Origin: Chlorogloeopsis sp. ULAP01
GTDB lineage: Bacteria; Cyanobacteriota; Cyanobacteriia; Cyanobacteriales; Nostocaceae
Assembly (NCBI RefSeq): GCF_030381805.1
Contig: NZ_JAUDRH010000006.1
Coordinates: forward strand, 372,001-436,000
Length of the DNA: 64,000 nucleotides
Direction of reading: 5' to 3'
A program made the position numbers and the translations under genes. The notes below the pieces were generated by a model. The model was not told the DNA's origin. It worked only from the letters and a program-made list of their open reading frames with translations, and ran no database searches. The first letter of the stretch is position 1. Each line of letters begins with the position of its first letter. Of this stretch, positions 44,060 to 53,384 are shown piece by piece.

Positions 44060-46090
44060 ATGAATGTAAAGACATCTTCCCCTACTTCCCTGCAAGTAGC
44101 TCCTGAAGCAGTAACAGAAGATACTGCAATAGTTTCTGTTGTGAATTTATCAGCGCCGGAGGAAGCCGAAACATATCAATCGCTAGCGATCGCCAAAACC
44201 GAACCTGAAGCGGCACTGTATTACGATCCTCTGGCAATCAAGTCTTATTATCAAAGCCGTCCTCTGCAAGTTTTGCAACGCATTATCGCGGTTTTGATGC
44301 CAACTATTCGCTTTGCTTTAGGTATATGGTGGGATAGCAAACGGGGAGTAGTCGTTAAAAATGATTCCCGTCGAGCAATTCAACTGCGAGAATTACTGAC
44401 TAGGCTAGGGCCAGCTTATATCAAAATCGGTCAGGCTTTATCTACCAGACCGGATTTAGTTCCACCAGTCTATCTGGAGGAGCTAACTCAACTGCAAGAT
44501 AAGTTGCCTCCCTTTGCCAACGAAATAGCTTATCAGTTTATAGAAGAAGAATTAGGCGCACCTCCCCAGGAAGTATATGCCGAGTTGTCGCCAGAACCAA
44601 TTGCTGCTGCTTCCTTAGGGCAAGTTTATAAAGGAAAGCTCAAAACTGGTGAAGAAGTCGCCGTTAAAGTTCAACGCCCCGACTTGCGAGAGCGCATCAC
44701 CATTGATTTGTATATTCTCCGCCGATTAGCAGGATGGGCGCAGAGAAACTTTAAACGCATCCGCAGTGACTTGGTTGGTATCCTCGATGAATTAGGCGAT
44801 CGCATCTTTGAAGAGATGGATTATATTCACGAGGGAGAAAACGCCGAGCGCTTTTATCAGCTATATGGTCATATTAAAGACGTTTACGTACCGAAAATAT
44901 ACTGGGAATATACTAATCGTCGCGTCTTGACGATGGAGTGGATTGACGGTACGAAATTAACTCAACCAGAAGAAATTCGCGCTCAAGGTATTGATGCTAG
45001 ATATTTAATCGAGGTGGGAGTGCAGTGTTCGTTGCGACAGTTACTCGAACATGGATTTTTCCACGCCGATCCCCATCCCGGTAATTTATTAGCTACCACC
45101 GATGGCAAATTGGCATATCTAGACTTTGGCATGATGAGTGAAATTAAACCACCACAGCGCTATGGTTTAATTGAAGCGATCGTCCACGTCGTTAACCGTG
45201 ACTTTGAAGGTTTGGCAAACGACTACGTCAAATTAGATTTTTTATCACCGGATACAGATTTAACACCGATTATTCCAGCATTTGCGAAAGTATTTGCCAA
45301 TGCTCAAGGAGCTAGCGTTGCCGAGTTAAACATTAAAAGTATCACTGATGAACTATCGGCTTTGATGTATGAGTATCCTTTCCGCGTACCTCCCTATTAC
45401 GCTTTGATTATTCGTTCTTTGGTAACGCTGGAAGGTATTGCTATTTATATAGATCCCAACTTTAAAGTCTTGAGTGAGGCTTATCCTTATGTTGCTAAAA
45501 GGTTGTTAACAGATCCTTCACCTGAATTAAGAGCATCACTGCGAGATTTACTTTTTAAGGAAGGAAGTTTCCGCTGGAATCGTCTGGAAAATTTGTTACG
45601 GAATGCGCGTAGTAATCAGGACTATGACTTAAATTTAGTCTTGAATCAAGCAGTAGATTTTCTCTCTTCCGAACGTGGCGCTTTTATTCGCGATCGCCTG
45701 CTGGATGAAGTTGTCAAAAGTGCGGAAGCTTTAGGTAAAAATATTTTGCATAACTTCACCTATTTACTGCGAGAACGAGTTGGCGTCACAGCAATCAATG
45801 AAACTCCTGCCGCCACAGCCGAGCAACAGCAAACCTTGGAGCATATTAAGAGAATTTTGAATATTCTCCGTGAAACTCGTGGCTTCGATCCGGTGCAGCT
45901 TGCTCCGCAACTTGCCCAAATGTTAGTAAATCCAGGCGTACAACGTTTGGGACAACAAATTGCTAGCCAATTAGCACAAAAAGCACTTACTAGGTTGATT
46001 CGAGAATTGTTGGCATCGGAGGAGGTTGTAAAAAGTGACAATACTGACTTAGAACAACCTACAAAGGTTTCTTTACCAGCAAGAGTATAA
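44060..46090 (+). CDS. ABC1/UbiB-family atypical kinase
   Basis: ADCK/UbiB-type kinase-like protein, 676 aa from the ATG at 44060. Seen: the family KxGQ motif in YIKIGQALSTRPDLVP, the Ala-rich loop AAASLGQVYKGKL in place of a P-loop, VAVKVQRPDL with the catalytic Lys, EMDYIHEGENAERF, FFHADPHPGNLL with the catalytic-loop Asp, and YLDFGMM as DFG. C-terminal about 150 residues are extra helices. In cyanobacteria and plastids these act in quinone and prenyl-lipid homeostasis; which one this serves is unknown. A longer frame from 44015 lacks support. Confidence 0.9.
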   Translation: MNVKTSSPTSLQVAPEAVTEDTAIVSVVNLSAPEEAETYQSLAIAKTEPEAALYYDPLAIKSYYQSRPLQVLQRIIAVLMPTIRFALGIWWDSKRGVVVKNDSRRAIQLRELLTRLGPAYIKIGQALSTRPDLVPPVYLEELTQLQDKLPPFANEIAYQFIEEELGAPPQEVYAELSPEPIAAASLGQVYKGKLKTGEEVAVKVQRPDLRERITIDLYILRRLAGWAQRNFKRIRSDLVGILDELGDRIFEEMDYIHEGENAERFYQLYGHIKDVYVPKIYWEYTNRRVLTMEWIDGTKLTQPEEIRAQGIDARYLIEVGVQCSLRQLLEHGFFHADPHPGNLLATTDGKLAYLDFGMMSEIKPPQRYGLIEAIVHVVNRDFEGLANDYVKLDFLSPDTDLTPIIPAFAKVFANAQGASVAELNIKSITDELSALMYEYPFRVPPYYALIIRSLVTLEGIAIYIDPNFKVLSEAYPYVAKRLLTDPSPELRASLRDLLFKEGSFRWNRLENLLRNARSNQDYDLNLVLNQAVDFLSSERGAFIRDRLLDEVVKSAEALGKNILHNFTYLLRERVGVTAINETPAATAEQQQTLEHIKRILNILRETRGFDPVQLAPQLAQMLVNPGVQRLGQQIASQLAQKALTRLIRELLASEEVVKSDNTDLEQPTKVSLPARV

Positions 46091-46105
46091 CAATTGTGTT
46101 ACTGC

Positions 46106-46861
46106 TCAACCTGTCTGAAGCCCAATATCAAATGTTGCTGAGTAACCTTGGCTTGTTTTAGTCAGTGCTAGTAACAATTTGTCTCCATCGCCTTGGAATA
46201 TTCCATCTTGTGCATTCTTCAACGTGCGCTGTCCCTTACTGGCATATGGTGTTTGTGTATGCACCCGATCCGTGATCAAGTCATCAAAGTACAGCTGTGA
46301 GGTAAACTCATAACCCTGCCTTGATGAGCCATCTGTGCGTACCTTAAAGTGGATATGGACTGTTCTACCCTGATACCAACCGGGATAGATAGTTGTAAAC
46401 TGGACAGTTCCATTTGCATCCGTTACTTGATATCCCCGCAGAAACTTTTTGCCGACAGTATTGAAACTGGGGTCGTTTACGTCCGAATATACACCTAGCG
46501 CGTCACAATGCCAAATATCCACGATCGCACCGACGAGTGGATTGCAGCTAGTATTGGCGATCGTAGAAACGCGAAGCCTCAGTTGGAGTGGCACACCCTC
46601 TTTCACCGAACCGTCGGAGGGATCGGAGCGAATATCAGAGCGCTTCAACTTCTCATCCACAAAATATGGCCCTTCAGTCTGCTCTGGTATAACTACACAC
46701 CTCGGTAATTTTGCCGGATTTACTTGAGATGATGTTTGCGCAGTGGTGGGTTTTCTAGGTATGCATCCCACTACAAATATCGCAGTTCCAAAAGCCCTAA
46801 ATAAAGCTAGCGCTTCTCTTCGGTTGAGAAGCCAGCTTTGGTGAGATTTATTTTTTTCCAT
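46106..46861 (-). CDS. Intradiol ring-cleavage dioxygenase-like exported protein
   Basis: A 251-aa protein of the protocatechuate 3,4-dioxygenase-like fold. Seen: Tat-like NRREALALF start with FVVGCIP (possible lipobox), TEGPYFVDEKLKRSDIR, VDIWHCDALGVYSD and the iron ligands expected in GVYSD, PGWYQGRTVHIHFKV (two Tyr, two His). The usual ring-cleavage Fe(III) site therefore appears complete. Substrate unknown; exported members are not part of aromatic catabolic operons. ATG at 46861. Confidence 0.85.
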   Translation of the reverse strand: MEKNKSHQSWLLNRREALALFRAFGTAIFVVGCIPRKPTTAQTSSQVNPAKLPRCVVIPEQTEGPYFVDEKLKRSDIRSDPSDGSVKEGVPLQLRLRVSTIANTSCNPLVGAIVDIWHCDALGVYSDVNDPSFNTVGKKFLRGYQVTDANGTVQFTTIYPGWYQGRTVHIHFKVRTDGSSRQGYEFTSQLYFDDLITDRVHTQTPYASKGQRTLKNAQDGIFQGDGDKLLLALTKTSQGYSATFDIGLQTG

Positions 46862-46943
46862 TGTACGAGTGATAAGTGGTGAGGATACAATGACAGGGAG
46901 AAACTAGCAAAAATATTCTCCGTGTTTGCGCCCCCTCTTCTAA

Positions 46944-47375
46944 TTAACTCTCCTCTTTGATGCCGTTTTTCTCTCGTTTGAGACTTTCTTCTAAGGCTTG
47001 AATTTGTTCTCGACGCGCTTCTAATTCCAAACTGCGACGTGCCAAATCTTGAGTTTGCAAAGTGAGGTTTTGTCGCCACTGTTCGGCTCGCTCTGTTTCC
47101 TCACGCAAAAACTCAGGAGTAATGCCAGTAGTAAGGTAAGTTTGTACTACCTCTAGCACCCAGTTCGTGGCTTCTTCTAATTTTTCAATCTCACCCGTAG
47201 GAGAAAGCTCAACTAAAACGAGTAATTTCTCAGTTAGAGTTTTGCTTTTTCCCAGAAGAATAAAAGCTTCTTCTGGGATGATTGTCCACATATTTTCAGC
47301 TTCCTGCCGTGCCAACAACCGCAACTGAAGTTGATCTAAAAATTCATTTTTATGCACCTGGGCTAGATATAGCAT
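46944..47375 (-). CDS. Coiled-coil hypothetical protein
   Basis: About 143 aa from the ATG at 47375 (MLYLAQVHKNEFLDQLQL). The first half is globular with LVLVELSPTGEIEKLEEATNW; the second half (from FLREETERAEQW) is a long charged coiled coil ending ESLKREKNGIKEES. No family recognised. It lies 49 bp downstream of valS on the same strand and may be co-transcribed. A longer frame to 47417 is less likely. Confidence 0.65.
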   Translation of the reverse strand: MLYLAQVHKNEFLDQLQLRLLARQEAENMWTIIPEEAFILLGKSKTLTEKLLVLVELSPTGEIEKLEEATNWVLEVVQTYLTTGITPEFLREETERAEQWRQNLTLQTQDLARRSLELEARREQIQALEESLKREKNGIKEES

Positions 47376-47423
47376 GACCTTTGTTTTGTTGGTTGCGGCT
47401 CTACAAGAATTAGACACTTAAAG

Positions 47424-50400
47424 TTATGCTAGCTGACGCAGGCGATCGCGCAGAATTTCCGCTTGCTTTTGGGCTTCTGCTAAAGCATCCCGCACTCCTT
47501 GTACAACTTGCACTGGCGCTTTATCCACGAAACTAGAATTGCTTAACCTACCACTAAGAGAATTGACTTCTGCTTCTACTTTATTAAGGCTTTTCTCTAG
47601 CTTAGTACGTAGCGCCTCAATATCCACCACTCCAGCTAGGGGAAGTAGAACTTGTATAGTACCCACAACTCCAGCAATAGCTTTTTCTGGTTCTTGTGGT
47701 TGTTGTAATTCTACCTGGGGCTGACTATCGTCAACAGTTGTTTGGATAACTTTGGCAAAGAACCTTTGTCTAGCTTGATTAAACAGCAAATAGCGAGCAA
47801 CAAACCACATTGTATAACCAAGACCGACTATTTTAAAGAAAGTTCCGATCAAGGGAATATCATCAATGGTGTCGGCGACTGCTAACCCAATTCTGAACAA
47901 GTAAATAGCTCCAATAATGGCTGCTATTTTTGTCCAACCAATTCGAGATTTTTGAGTGGTAAATGTTTGTTGCTGTTGCTCGCCAGCCGCGATCGTTAAG
48001 TTCTCAACCTTAGCCAAATCTTTAATATAAGACTGCCCAGCAGTGAGAATTTGTCGTTCTTGTTCGTTATCGCTTTGCAAATTCACAGTCACTTTCACAC
48101 CTGGCTTCACATCCGCCTCAGCTCGCAAGTTACGAATTGTACGGATTGTATTAATCAGCAGTTCAAACTGTTCTTCCAAAGCCGGATCTATTAAATTTGT
48201 TTTCGCCTCTGGATAGGGTTGTACAGACAAACTTTGCTTAGAATCAGCGGCTTGTTGAGTAAGAGTATGCCAAATTTCTTCGGTGATGTGAGGCATAAAG
48301 GGATTGAGTAGTTTTAAAATCCCTTCCAAAACGTATGCCAGTGTTTGTTGAGCTACGCGCCGAGAAGCCGGATCGGCGTCCTTTTGCAGCCTAGACTTAA
48401 CTAATTCAATATACCAGTCGCAAAAATCACCCCAAATAAAATCATACAAACCCTTGGCTGCTTCCCCCAAACCATAGTTGCCCATGTAATTATTAGTTTG
48501 TTGGACAACTTGGTTGTAACGAGAGAGAATCCAGCGATCGCTCAATTCTAGGGATTGGGGATTAGGGATTGAGAATTGGGGAGAATCTTTCCCAGTCCCC
48601 ATTCCCGAGTCACCAGTCCCCAATCCATCCAAATTCATCATCACAAACCGCGCCGCATTCCAAAGCTTGTTCGCAAAGTTACGAGACGCTTCTACCGATG
48701 GCGATTCATCTGATTTGCGATTGTAGTCCAAGCGAATATCTTGCCCAGCGCCGGCTACCTCTTTAATCAGGGTATACCGCAAAGCATCTGTGCCATATTT
48801 ATCCATCAATAATAACGGATCGATGCCATTACCAGCGGATTTAGACATCTTCTTCCCATTCTCATCCAACACCAAGCCATGAATGTAAACATCCTCGAAT
48901 GGCATTTGTCCAGTAAAATGTCCCGCCATCATCGTCATTCTGGCAACCCAGAAAAAGATAATGTCAAAACCTGTGACCAAAGTGCTGGTAGGGTAATATG
49001 TAGCTAAATCTTGCGTTTGTTCAGGCCAGCCCAAAGTCGAAAAAGGCCACAATCCAGAAGAAAACCAAGTATCCAAAACATCTGGATCTCGTTCTATCTT
49101 GACTCCTTCACCAAATTGAGACTTTAACTTTTCCTCAGCCTCAGCTTGATTGCGTGCCACTACAAACGGCGTATTATCAGTAATTTCACCACCCGTTTCG
49201 TTTACCGCGTACCAAGCAGGAATTTGATGTCCCCACCAAAGTTGACGAGAGATACACCAATCCTTCAGTTTCACCAACCAATCACGATAAACCTTCGTCC
49301 AGCGTTGAGGCACAAACCGAGGAGAATTCTTCTGATCTAGAAATTCCAAGCATCGATCAGCCATCGGGCGAATTTTGACAAACCACTGCGTTGACAGCAG
49401 AGGTTCAACGGGAACTTTACCGCGATCGCTATAGGGAACTGTGTGCTTATAATCTTCTACCTTCACCAAAAAGCCATCAGTTTCAAGGCGAGCAACCACA
49501 TTCTTTCTAGCTACAAAGCGGTCTTGTCCTTGAAATTCCCCGGCATTTTCATTCAACGTACCGTCCTTATTCATAATATTGATAAACGGCAGATTGTGCC
49601 TTTGACCCATTTCAAAGTCATTTGGATCGTGGGCAGGCGTCACCTTCACGCAACCCGTTCCAAAAGTGGGATCGACCAACTCATCGCCAATAATGGGAAT
49701 TTCCCGATTCATAATTGGCAGGGTGACTGTTTTCCCAATCAGATTTTTGTAGCGTTCATCATTGGGATTAACTGCCACTGCTGTATCGCCTAGCATTGTT
49801 TCTGGACGAGTTGTCGTCACTTCCACATTACCCGAACCATCCGTAAGTGGATAGCAGAAGTGCCAGAGATTACCATTTACTTCTTTTGCTTCCACCTCTA
49901 AATCTGAAACCGCAGATTGTGACTCTGGACACCAATTCACTAAGTACTTTCCGCGATAAATTAACTCCTCTTCGTAGAGATGGTTAAAAGCTTCCGAAAC
50001 AGCTTTGGATAAACCCTCATCCAGAGTAAAACGTTCCCGCGTCCAGTCTACAGAAACACCTAAACGTCGCAACTGTCCGACAATTGTCCCCTTAGATTCT
50101 TCTTTCCACTGCCAAGCACGTTCTAGGAACTTCTCGCGCCCCAATTCGTAGCGAGTTTTGCCTTCTGCCTTGAGTTGCTTTTCTAAAACAGTGTGTACAG
50201 CGATGCTGGCATGATCGGTTCCTGGCAGATAGAGAGCGTTGCGCCCTTTCATCCGGTGGTAGCGCACTAAAACGTCAATCAGGCTATTGTCAAAGGCGTG
50301 TCCCATATGCAAACTGCCAGTGACGTTAGGCGGTGGAATGACGATGCAATAGGGTTTACCACCTTTGTTTGGATCTGCTTTGTAAATGTGGTTTTCTTCC

Positions 50401-50471
50401 CAAAATTTTTGCCACTTTGCTTCAGTGGTAAAGGGTTCGTATTGACTGGGGAGGTTAGTAATTGCGGTCAT
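47424..50471 (-). CDS. valS: Valyl-tRNA synthetase with CAAD membrane domain
   Basis: Class I synthetase charging tRNA-Val. 1015 aa, longer than bacterial ValRS (about 880-950). Seen: HIGH motif PNVTGSLHMGHAF (about 50), editing domain region TTTRPETMLGDTAVAV, KMSKS motif GKKMSKSAGNG (about 545), and tRNA-binding coiled coil at the end (EALRTKLEKSLNKVEAEV). Two insertions stand out. Residues about 613-642 are a Gly/Thr/Pro-rich segment encoded by intergenic-type short repeats. Residues about 838-912 are a CAAD domain with two membrane helices (AAIIGAIYLFRIGLAV and FFKIVGLGYTMWFVARYLLF), which anchors some cyanobacterial synthetases to thylakoid membranes. Confidence 0.95.
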   Translation of the reverse strand: MTAITNLPSQYEPFTTEAKWQKFWEENHIYKADPNKGGKPYCIVIPPPNVTGSLHMGHAFDNSLIDVLVRYHRMKGRNALYLPGTDHASIAVHTVLEKQLKAEGKTRYELGREKFLERAWQWKEESKGTIVGQLRRLGVSVDWTRERFTLDEGLSKAVSEAFNHLYEEELIYRGKYLVNWCPESQSAVSDLEVEAKEVNGNLWHFCYPLTDGSGNVEVTTTRPETMLGDTAVAVNPNDERYKNLIGKTVTLPIMNREIPIIGDELVDPTFGTGCVKVTPAHDPNDFEMGQRHNLPFINIMNKDGTLNENAGEFQGQDRFVARKNVVARLETDGFLVKVEDYKHTVPYSDRGKVPVEPLLSTQWFVKIRPMADRCLEFLDQKNSPRFVPQRWTKVYRDWLVKLKDWCISRQLWWGHQIPAWYAVNETGGEITDNTPFVVARNQAEAEEKLKSQFGEGVKIERDPDVLDTWFSSGLWPFSTLGWPEQTQDLATYYPTSTLVTGFDIIFFWVARMTMMAGHFTGQMPFEDVYIHGLVLDENGKKMSKSAGNGIDPLLLMDKYGTDALRYTLIKEVAGAGQDIRLDYNRKSDESPSVEASRNFANKLWNAARFVMMNLDGLGTGDSGMGTGKDSPQFSIPNPQSLELSDRWILSRYNQVVQQTNNYMGNYGLGEAAKGLYDFIWGDFCDWYIELVKSRLQKDADPASRRVAQQTLAYVLEGILKLLNPFMPHITEEIWHTLTQQAADSKQSLSVQPYPEAKTNLIDPALEEQFELLINTIRTIRNLRAEADVKPGVKVTVNLQSDNEQERQILTAGQSYIKDLAKVENLTIAAGEQQQQTFTTQKSRIGWTKIAAIIGAIYLFRIGLAVADTIDDIPLIGTFFKIVGLGYTMWFVARYLLFNQARQRFFAKVIQTTVDDSQPQVELQQPQEPEKAIAGVVGTIQVLLPLAGVVDIEALRTKLEKSLNKVEAEVNSLSGRLSNSSFVDKAPVQVVQGVRDALAEAQKQAEILRDRLRQLA
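48545..48630. repeat. short tandem repeats inserted in the valS reading frame
   Basis: GGGATTG and CCCAGTC/CCCCATT type heptamers of the same family as the intergenic tracts at 6866-7000 and 2100-2179, but inside valS. The insert keeps the frame open and translates to a GTGDSG and SIPNPQ-type loop between the catalytic core and the anticodon-binding region. Confidence 0.8.
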
Positions 50472-50552
50472 GCTGGGAAAAATAAGTGTGGAAGGTTTCT
50501 AAGAAGGACTTTTATAAATTTTGCCACAGGGTTTGGTGAGTATTTTATGGGA

Positions 50553-51064
50553 ACGAACCACAAAGGACACAAAGGACGCGAAGAAAAAAGGATTTAGTAG
50601 AGATGAGACAGTTAACAGATGAGGTTGAGCAATTAGCTTATGCTGTAATTGGTGCCGCTATTGAAGTGCACAGAGTATTGGGTTCTGGATATTTGGAGGA
50701 GGTTTATCATAGGGCGCTACAAGAAGAATTTTTGCTGCGAGGAATACCTCATAGGTTTGAGCATCCAGTAGCAGTCACATACAAGGGTCGTACAGTAGGT
50801 GAAGGCAAATTAGATTTTTTGGTTGGGAAGTCTCTAATTGTGGAATTGAAAGCTGTCCAAAACTTAACCCCAATTCATGAAGCCCAAGTCCTCTCTTATC
50901 TCAAAATTACCGGATATCCTCTCGCCCTTCTCATCAACTTTAACGTTACTCTTCTCAAAGACGGCATCAAACGCATAATCCTTTAAATACTTTCTTTGTG
51001 ACGGACATCCACTGCCTACGTCAGTGTCTTTCTCTTTGTGTACTTTGTGTACTTTGTGGTTCAT
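50553..51064. mobile_element. candidate cassette: GxxExxY gene between inverted repeats
   Basis: Left flank 50553-50591 (GAACCACAAAGGACACAAAG then GACGCGAAGAAAAA) and right flank 51026-51064 (reverse complement reads GAACCACAAAGTACACAAAG then TACACAAAGAGAAA) form imperfect terminal inverted repeats of about 39 bp with roughly 80 percent identity by eye. They bracket exactly one gene. No target-site duplication was established and no transposase is encoded. Confidence 0.45.
50603..50986 (+). CDS. GxxExxY protein (PD-(D/E)xK nuclease-like)
   Basis: A 127-aa protein of the GxxExxY family. Seen: AYAVIGAAIEVHRVLGSGYLEEVY, containing the name-giving G-x2-E-x2-Y, then YKGRTVGEGKLDFLVGKSLIVELKAVQNL, which reads as the PD-(D/E)xK core (D...ELK), and QVLSYLKITGYPLALLINFN. 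The fold is nuclease-like but biological function is unknown. ATG at 50603. It is enclosed by inverted repeats, suggesting spread as a unit. Confidence 0.88.
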   Translation: MRQLTDEVEQLAYAVIGAAIEVHRVLGSGYLEEVYHRALQEEFLLRGIPHRFEHPVAVTYKGRTVGEGKLDFLVGKSLIVELKAVQNLTPIHEAQVLSYLKITGYPLALLINFNVTLLKDGIKRIIL

Positions 51065-51145
51065 TAATTCATAAATATCTTGGTGTTCAATTAGTTGTTA
51101 AGGTATAAAAGAACTGCTTCGCACACTTTGCCTCTTTGCCAATTT

Positions 51146-52408
51146 ATGCTTAAAAGAAGCATATTTCTTTCTCCTTGGACTTTTATCCCGACTTTATATT
51201 TTGCCTCTGGTATACCCTATGTGATTATCAACACTGTTTCTGTAATATTTTACAAACGAATGGGTGTAGATAATGCTCAAATTGCCTTGTGGACAAGTTT
51301 TCTTTATTTACCCTGGGTAATTAAAATGTTTTGGGGGCCTGTAGTAGATATTTACTCTACCAAAAGAACATGGATAATTACCAGCCAAATTGCTATGTTT
51401 TTGTGTTTAGTTTTAGTAGCATTTTCATTACAATTGCCAAATTTCTTTTTTATCTCCTTAGCTGTATTAACCTTAGGGGCATTTATTTCTGCTACTTATG
51501 ATATTGCCACAGATGGTTTTTATTTGCTTGCCTTAAAGCCAGAACAGCAAGCTTTTTTTGTTGGATTACGCTCGCTTTTTTATCGACTAGCTGTTATTTT
51601 TGGCTCTGGAATTTTAGTATTTTTAGCTGGTAATTTAGAAGTTTATCTCACAAATATCTCTTTAGCTTGGACGTTTACTATTGCTCTAGCAGCTTTAGTT
51701 TTATTCATAATTTTTATTTTCCATCGCCTAATTTTACCCTTTCCTGATGAAGATACTATACATCAGCAAACAGCAAGAGAAAAAATCCCATTTTCACAGA
51801 TATTTACCTCATATTTTACCAAAGAGAAAATTATAGAGATTTTAGCATTTATCTTACTCTATAGATTTGGTGAAGCAATGCTAGTTAAAATGGCGTCTTT
51901 ATTTTTATTAGATAAACTAGAAGCTGGAGGGCTAGGTTTATCAACATCAGATTTAGGTTTAGTTTATGGTACTTTTGGAGTCATTTCTCTAATTTTAGGA
52001 GGTGTCTTAGGAGGTATAATTATCTCCAAATACGGATTAAAAAAATGTCTTTGGCCTATGGCTCTAGCTATGAACTTACCTAATATTTTTTATGTATACA
52101 TGGCTTATACCCAACCTTCATTAACACTAATATATCCGTTGGTTTCCTTAGAGCAATTTGGGTATGGTTTTGGATTTACAGCCTTTAGTGTGTATTTAAT
52201 GTATATTTCCCAAGATGAATATAAAACCTCTCATTTTGCTATTTCGACAGGCATCATGGCTTTAGGAATGATGTTACCAGGCTTAATTAGCGGTTATCTT
52301 CAACAATTAGTCGGATATCGTATATTTTTTATTTTAGTTTGTTTATTCACAATTCCTGGGATGATTTCTATGTTGTTTATTCCTTTGAAGGAAGGAATCA
52401 ACAAGTAA
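51146..52408 (+). CDS. AmpG-like MFS transporter
   Basis: Twelve-helix major facilitator permease, about 420 aa from the ATG at 51146 (MLKRSIFLSPWTFIP); a longer frame from 51095 is unlikely. Seen: LYFASGIPYVIINT in helix 1, WTSFLYLPWVIKMFWGPVVD after helix 2 and FISATYDIATDGFYL, features shared with AmpG muropeptide importers. One base separates it from a kinase of the GlcNAc/MurNAc type, which supports peptidoglycan recycling. Import of GlcNAc-anhydroMurNAc species is inferred, not shown. Confidence 0.82.
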   Translation: MLKRSIFLSPWTFIPTLYFASGIPYVIINTVSVIFYKRMGVDNAQIALWTSFLYLPWVIKMFWGPVVDIYSTKRTWIITSQIAMFLCLVLVAFSLQLPNFFFISLAVLTLGAFISATYDIATDGFYLLALKPEQQAFFVGLRSLFYRLAVIFGSGILVFLAGNLEVYLTNISLAWTFTIALAALVLFIIFIFHRLILPFPDEDTIHQQTAREKIPFSQIFTSYFTKEKIIEILAFILLYRFGEAMLVKMASLFLLDKLEAGGLGLSTSDLGLVYGTFGVISLILGGVLGGIIISKYGLKKCLWPMALAMNLPNIFYVYMAYTQPSLTLIYPLVSLEQFGYGFGFTAFSVYLMYISQDEYKTSHFAISTGIMALGMMLPGLISGYLQQLVGYRIFFILVCLFTIPGMISMLFIPLKEGINK

Positions 52409-52409
52409 T

Positions 52410-53384
52410 ATGAGTTATGTTTTAGGAATAGATGGTGGAGGAAGTAAAACAGTCTGTATCTTGATGGATGGCTCTAGAAAAGTTTTAGGACGAGGTGAAG
52501 CTGGGGCATCTAATTATCAGAGTATAGGTATTGAAGCAGCTTTTCTCTCAATTAGATGTGCAGTTAATACAGCTGTAATTGAAGGATTAAAATTAACAGA
52601 TAATATTAAAATAGAAGCTATTTGCTTTGGTTTAGCAGGTGTAGGTCGTTCTCAAGATACTGAAGTAGTAAAAAATATTTTTGAAGAGTTAAAAAGTAGT
52701 CAATTTTTACCTATTGATTGGGCAATACATCCATCTAATATCGTGATTTGTAATGATGCTCTGATTGCCTTAATAGGTGGAATTGGTAATAATATTGGAA
52801 TTGTAGTTTCAGCGGGAACAGGTTCTATTATTTTTGGGCGAAATTCTCAGGGAAAACCTAAGCGAGTCGGTGGTTGGGGTTATATTTTAGGAGATGAAGG
52901 TAGCGCCTATAAAATTGCTGTGGCTGGTATGCAAGCTGCTCTCAAAGCTTATGATGGACGGGAAATATTAACGAGAATTATAGAAGATTTGCAGCAACAT
53001 CTTGGTCTAGCAAGTATCGAAGATTTAATAGAAGTAATCTATCGGCGAGGATGGGGTGTTAAGGAGATAGCGGCTTTGGCTCCCATTATTGATGCTGCTG
53101 CCGCACAAGGAGATGAAGTAGCAATTAAAATTATTGATGAAGCTGTAGAAGAACTAGTTAAAGCTACTTCTACAGTTGTGGATGCTATTTTTAGCCCAAG
53201 AGAATTTATTGAAGTAGTAACAACTGGAAGTGTATGGCAAAGTAAATGCAATATGCGTGAGAAATATGTAGCATCTATTGAGACGAGATTCCCCTCGGTG
53301 AAGGTTATTTTACCAAGGCATGAACCTGCTTACGGGGCTTGTTTATTGGCGTTAAAGAAGTTAGTAGGTGAAAAGGAAATTTAA
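52410..53384 (+). CDS. BadF/BadG-type N-acetylhexosamine kinase
   Basis: ASKHA-fold sugar kinase, 324 aa. Seen: phosphate-1 loop GIDGGGSKTVCIL, NDALIALIGG, the phosphate-2 loop VVSAGTGSIIFG, GWGYILGDEGSAYKI and the C-terminal adenosine segment VVTTGSVWQSKCN. This is the profile of GlcNAc kinase and related BadF/BadG ATPases. Coupled start (one base after the transporter stop) suggests that it phosphorylates amino sugars released during cell-wall recycling. Its stop overlaps the convergent 2H phosphoesterase stop by four bases. Confidence 0.85.
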   Translation: MSYVLGIDGGGSKTVCILMDGSRKVLGRGEAGASNYQSIGIEAAFLSIRCAVNTAVIEGLKLTDNIKIEAICFGLAGVGRSQDTEVVKNIFEELKSSQFLPIDWAIHPSNIVICNDALIALIGGIGNNIGIVVSAGTGSIIFGRNSQGKPKRVGGWGYILGDEGSAYKIAVAGMQAALKAYDGREILTRIIEDLQQHLGLASIEDLIEVIYRRGWGVKEIAALAPIIDAAAAQGDEVAIKIIDEAVEELVKATSTVVDAIFSPREFIEVVTTGSVWQSKCNMREKYVASIETRFPSVKVILPRHEPAYGACLLALKKLVGEKEI

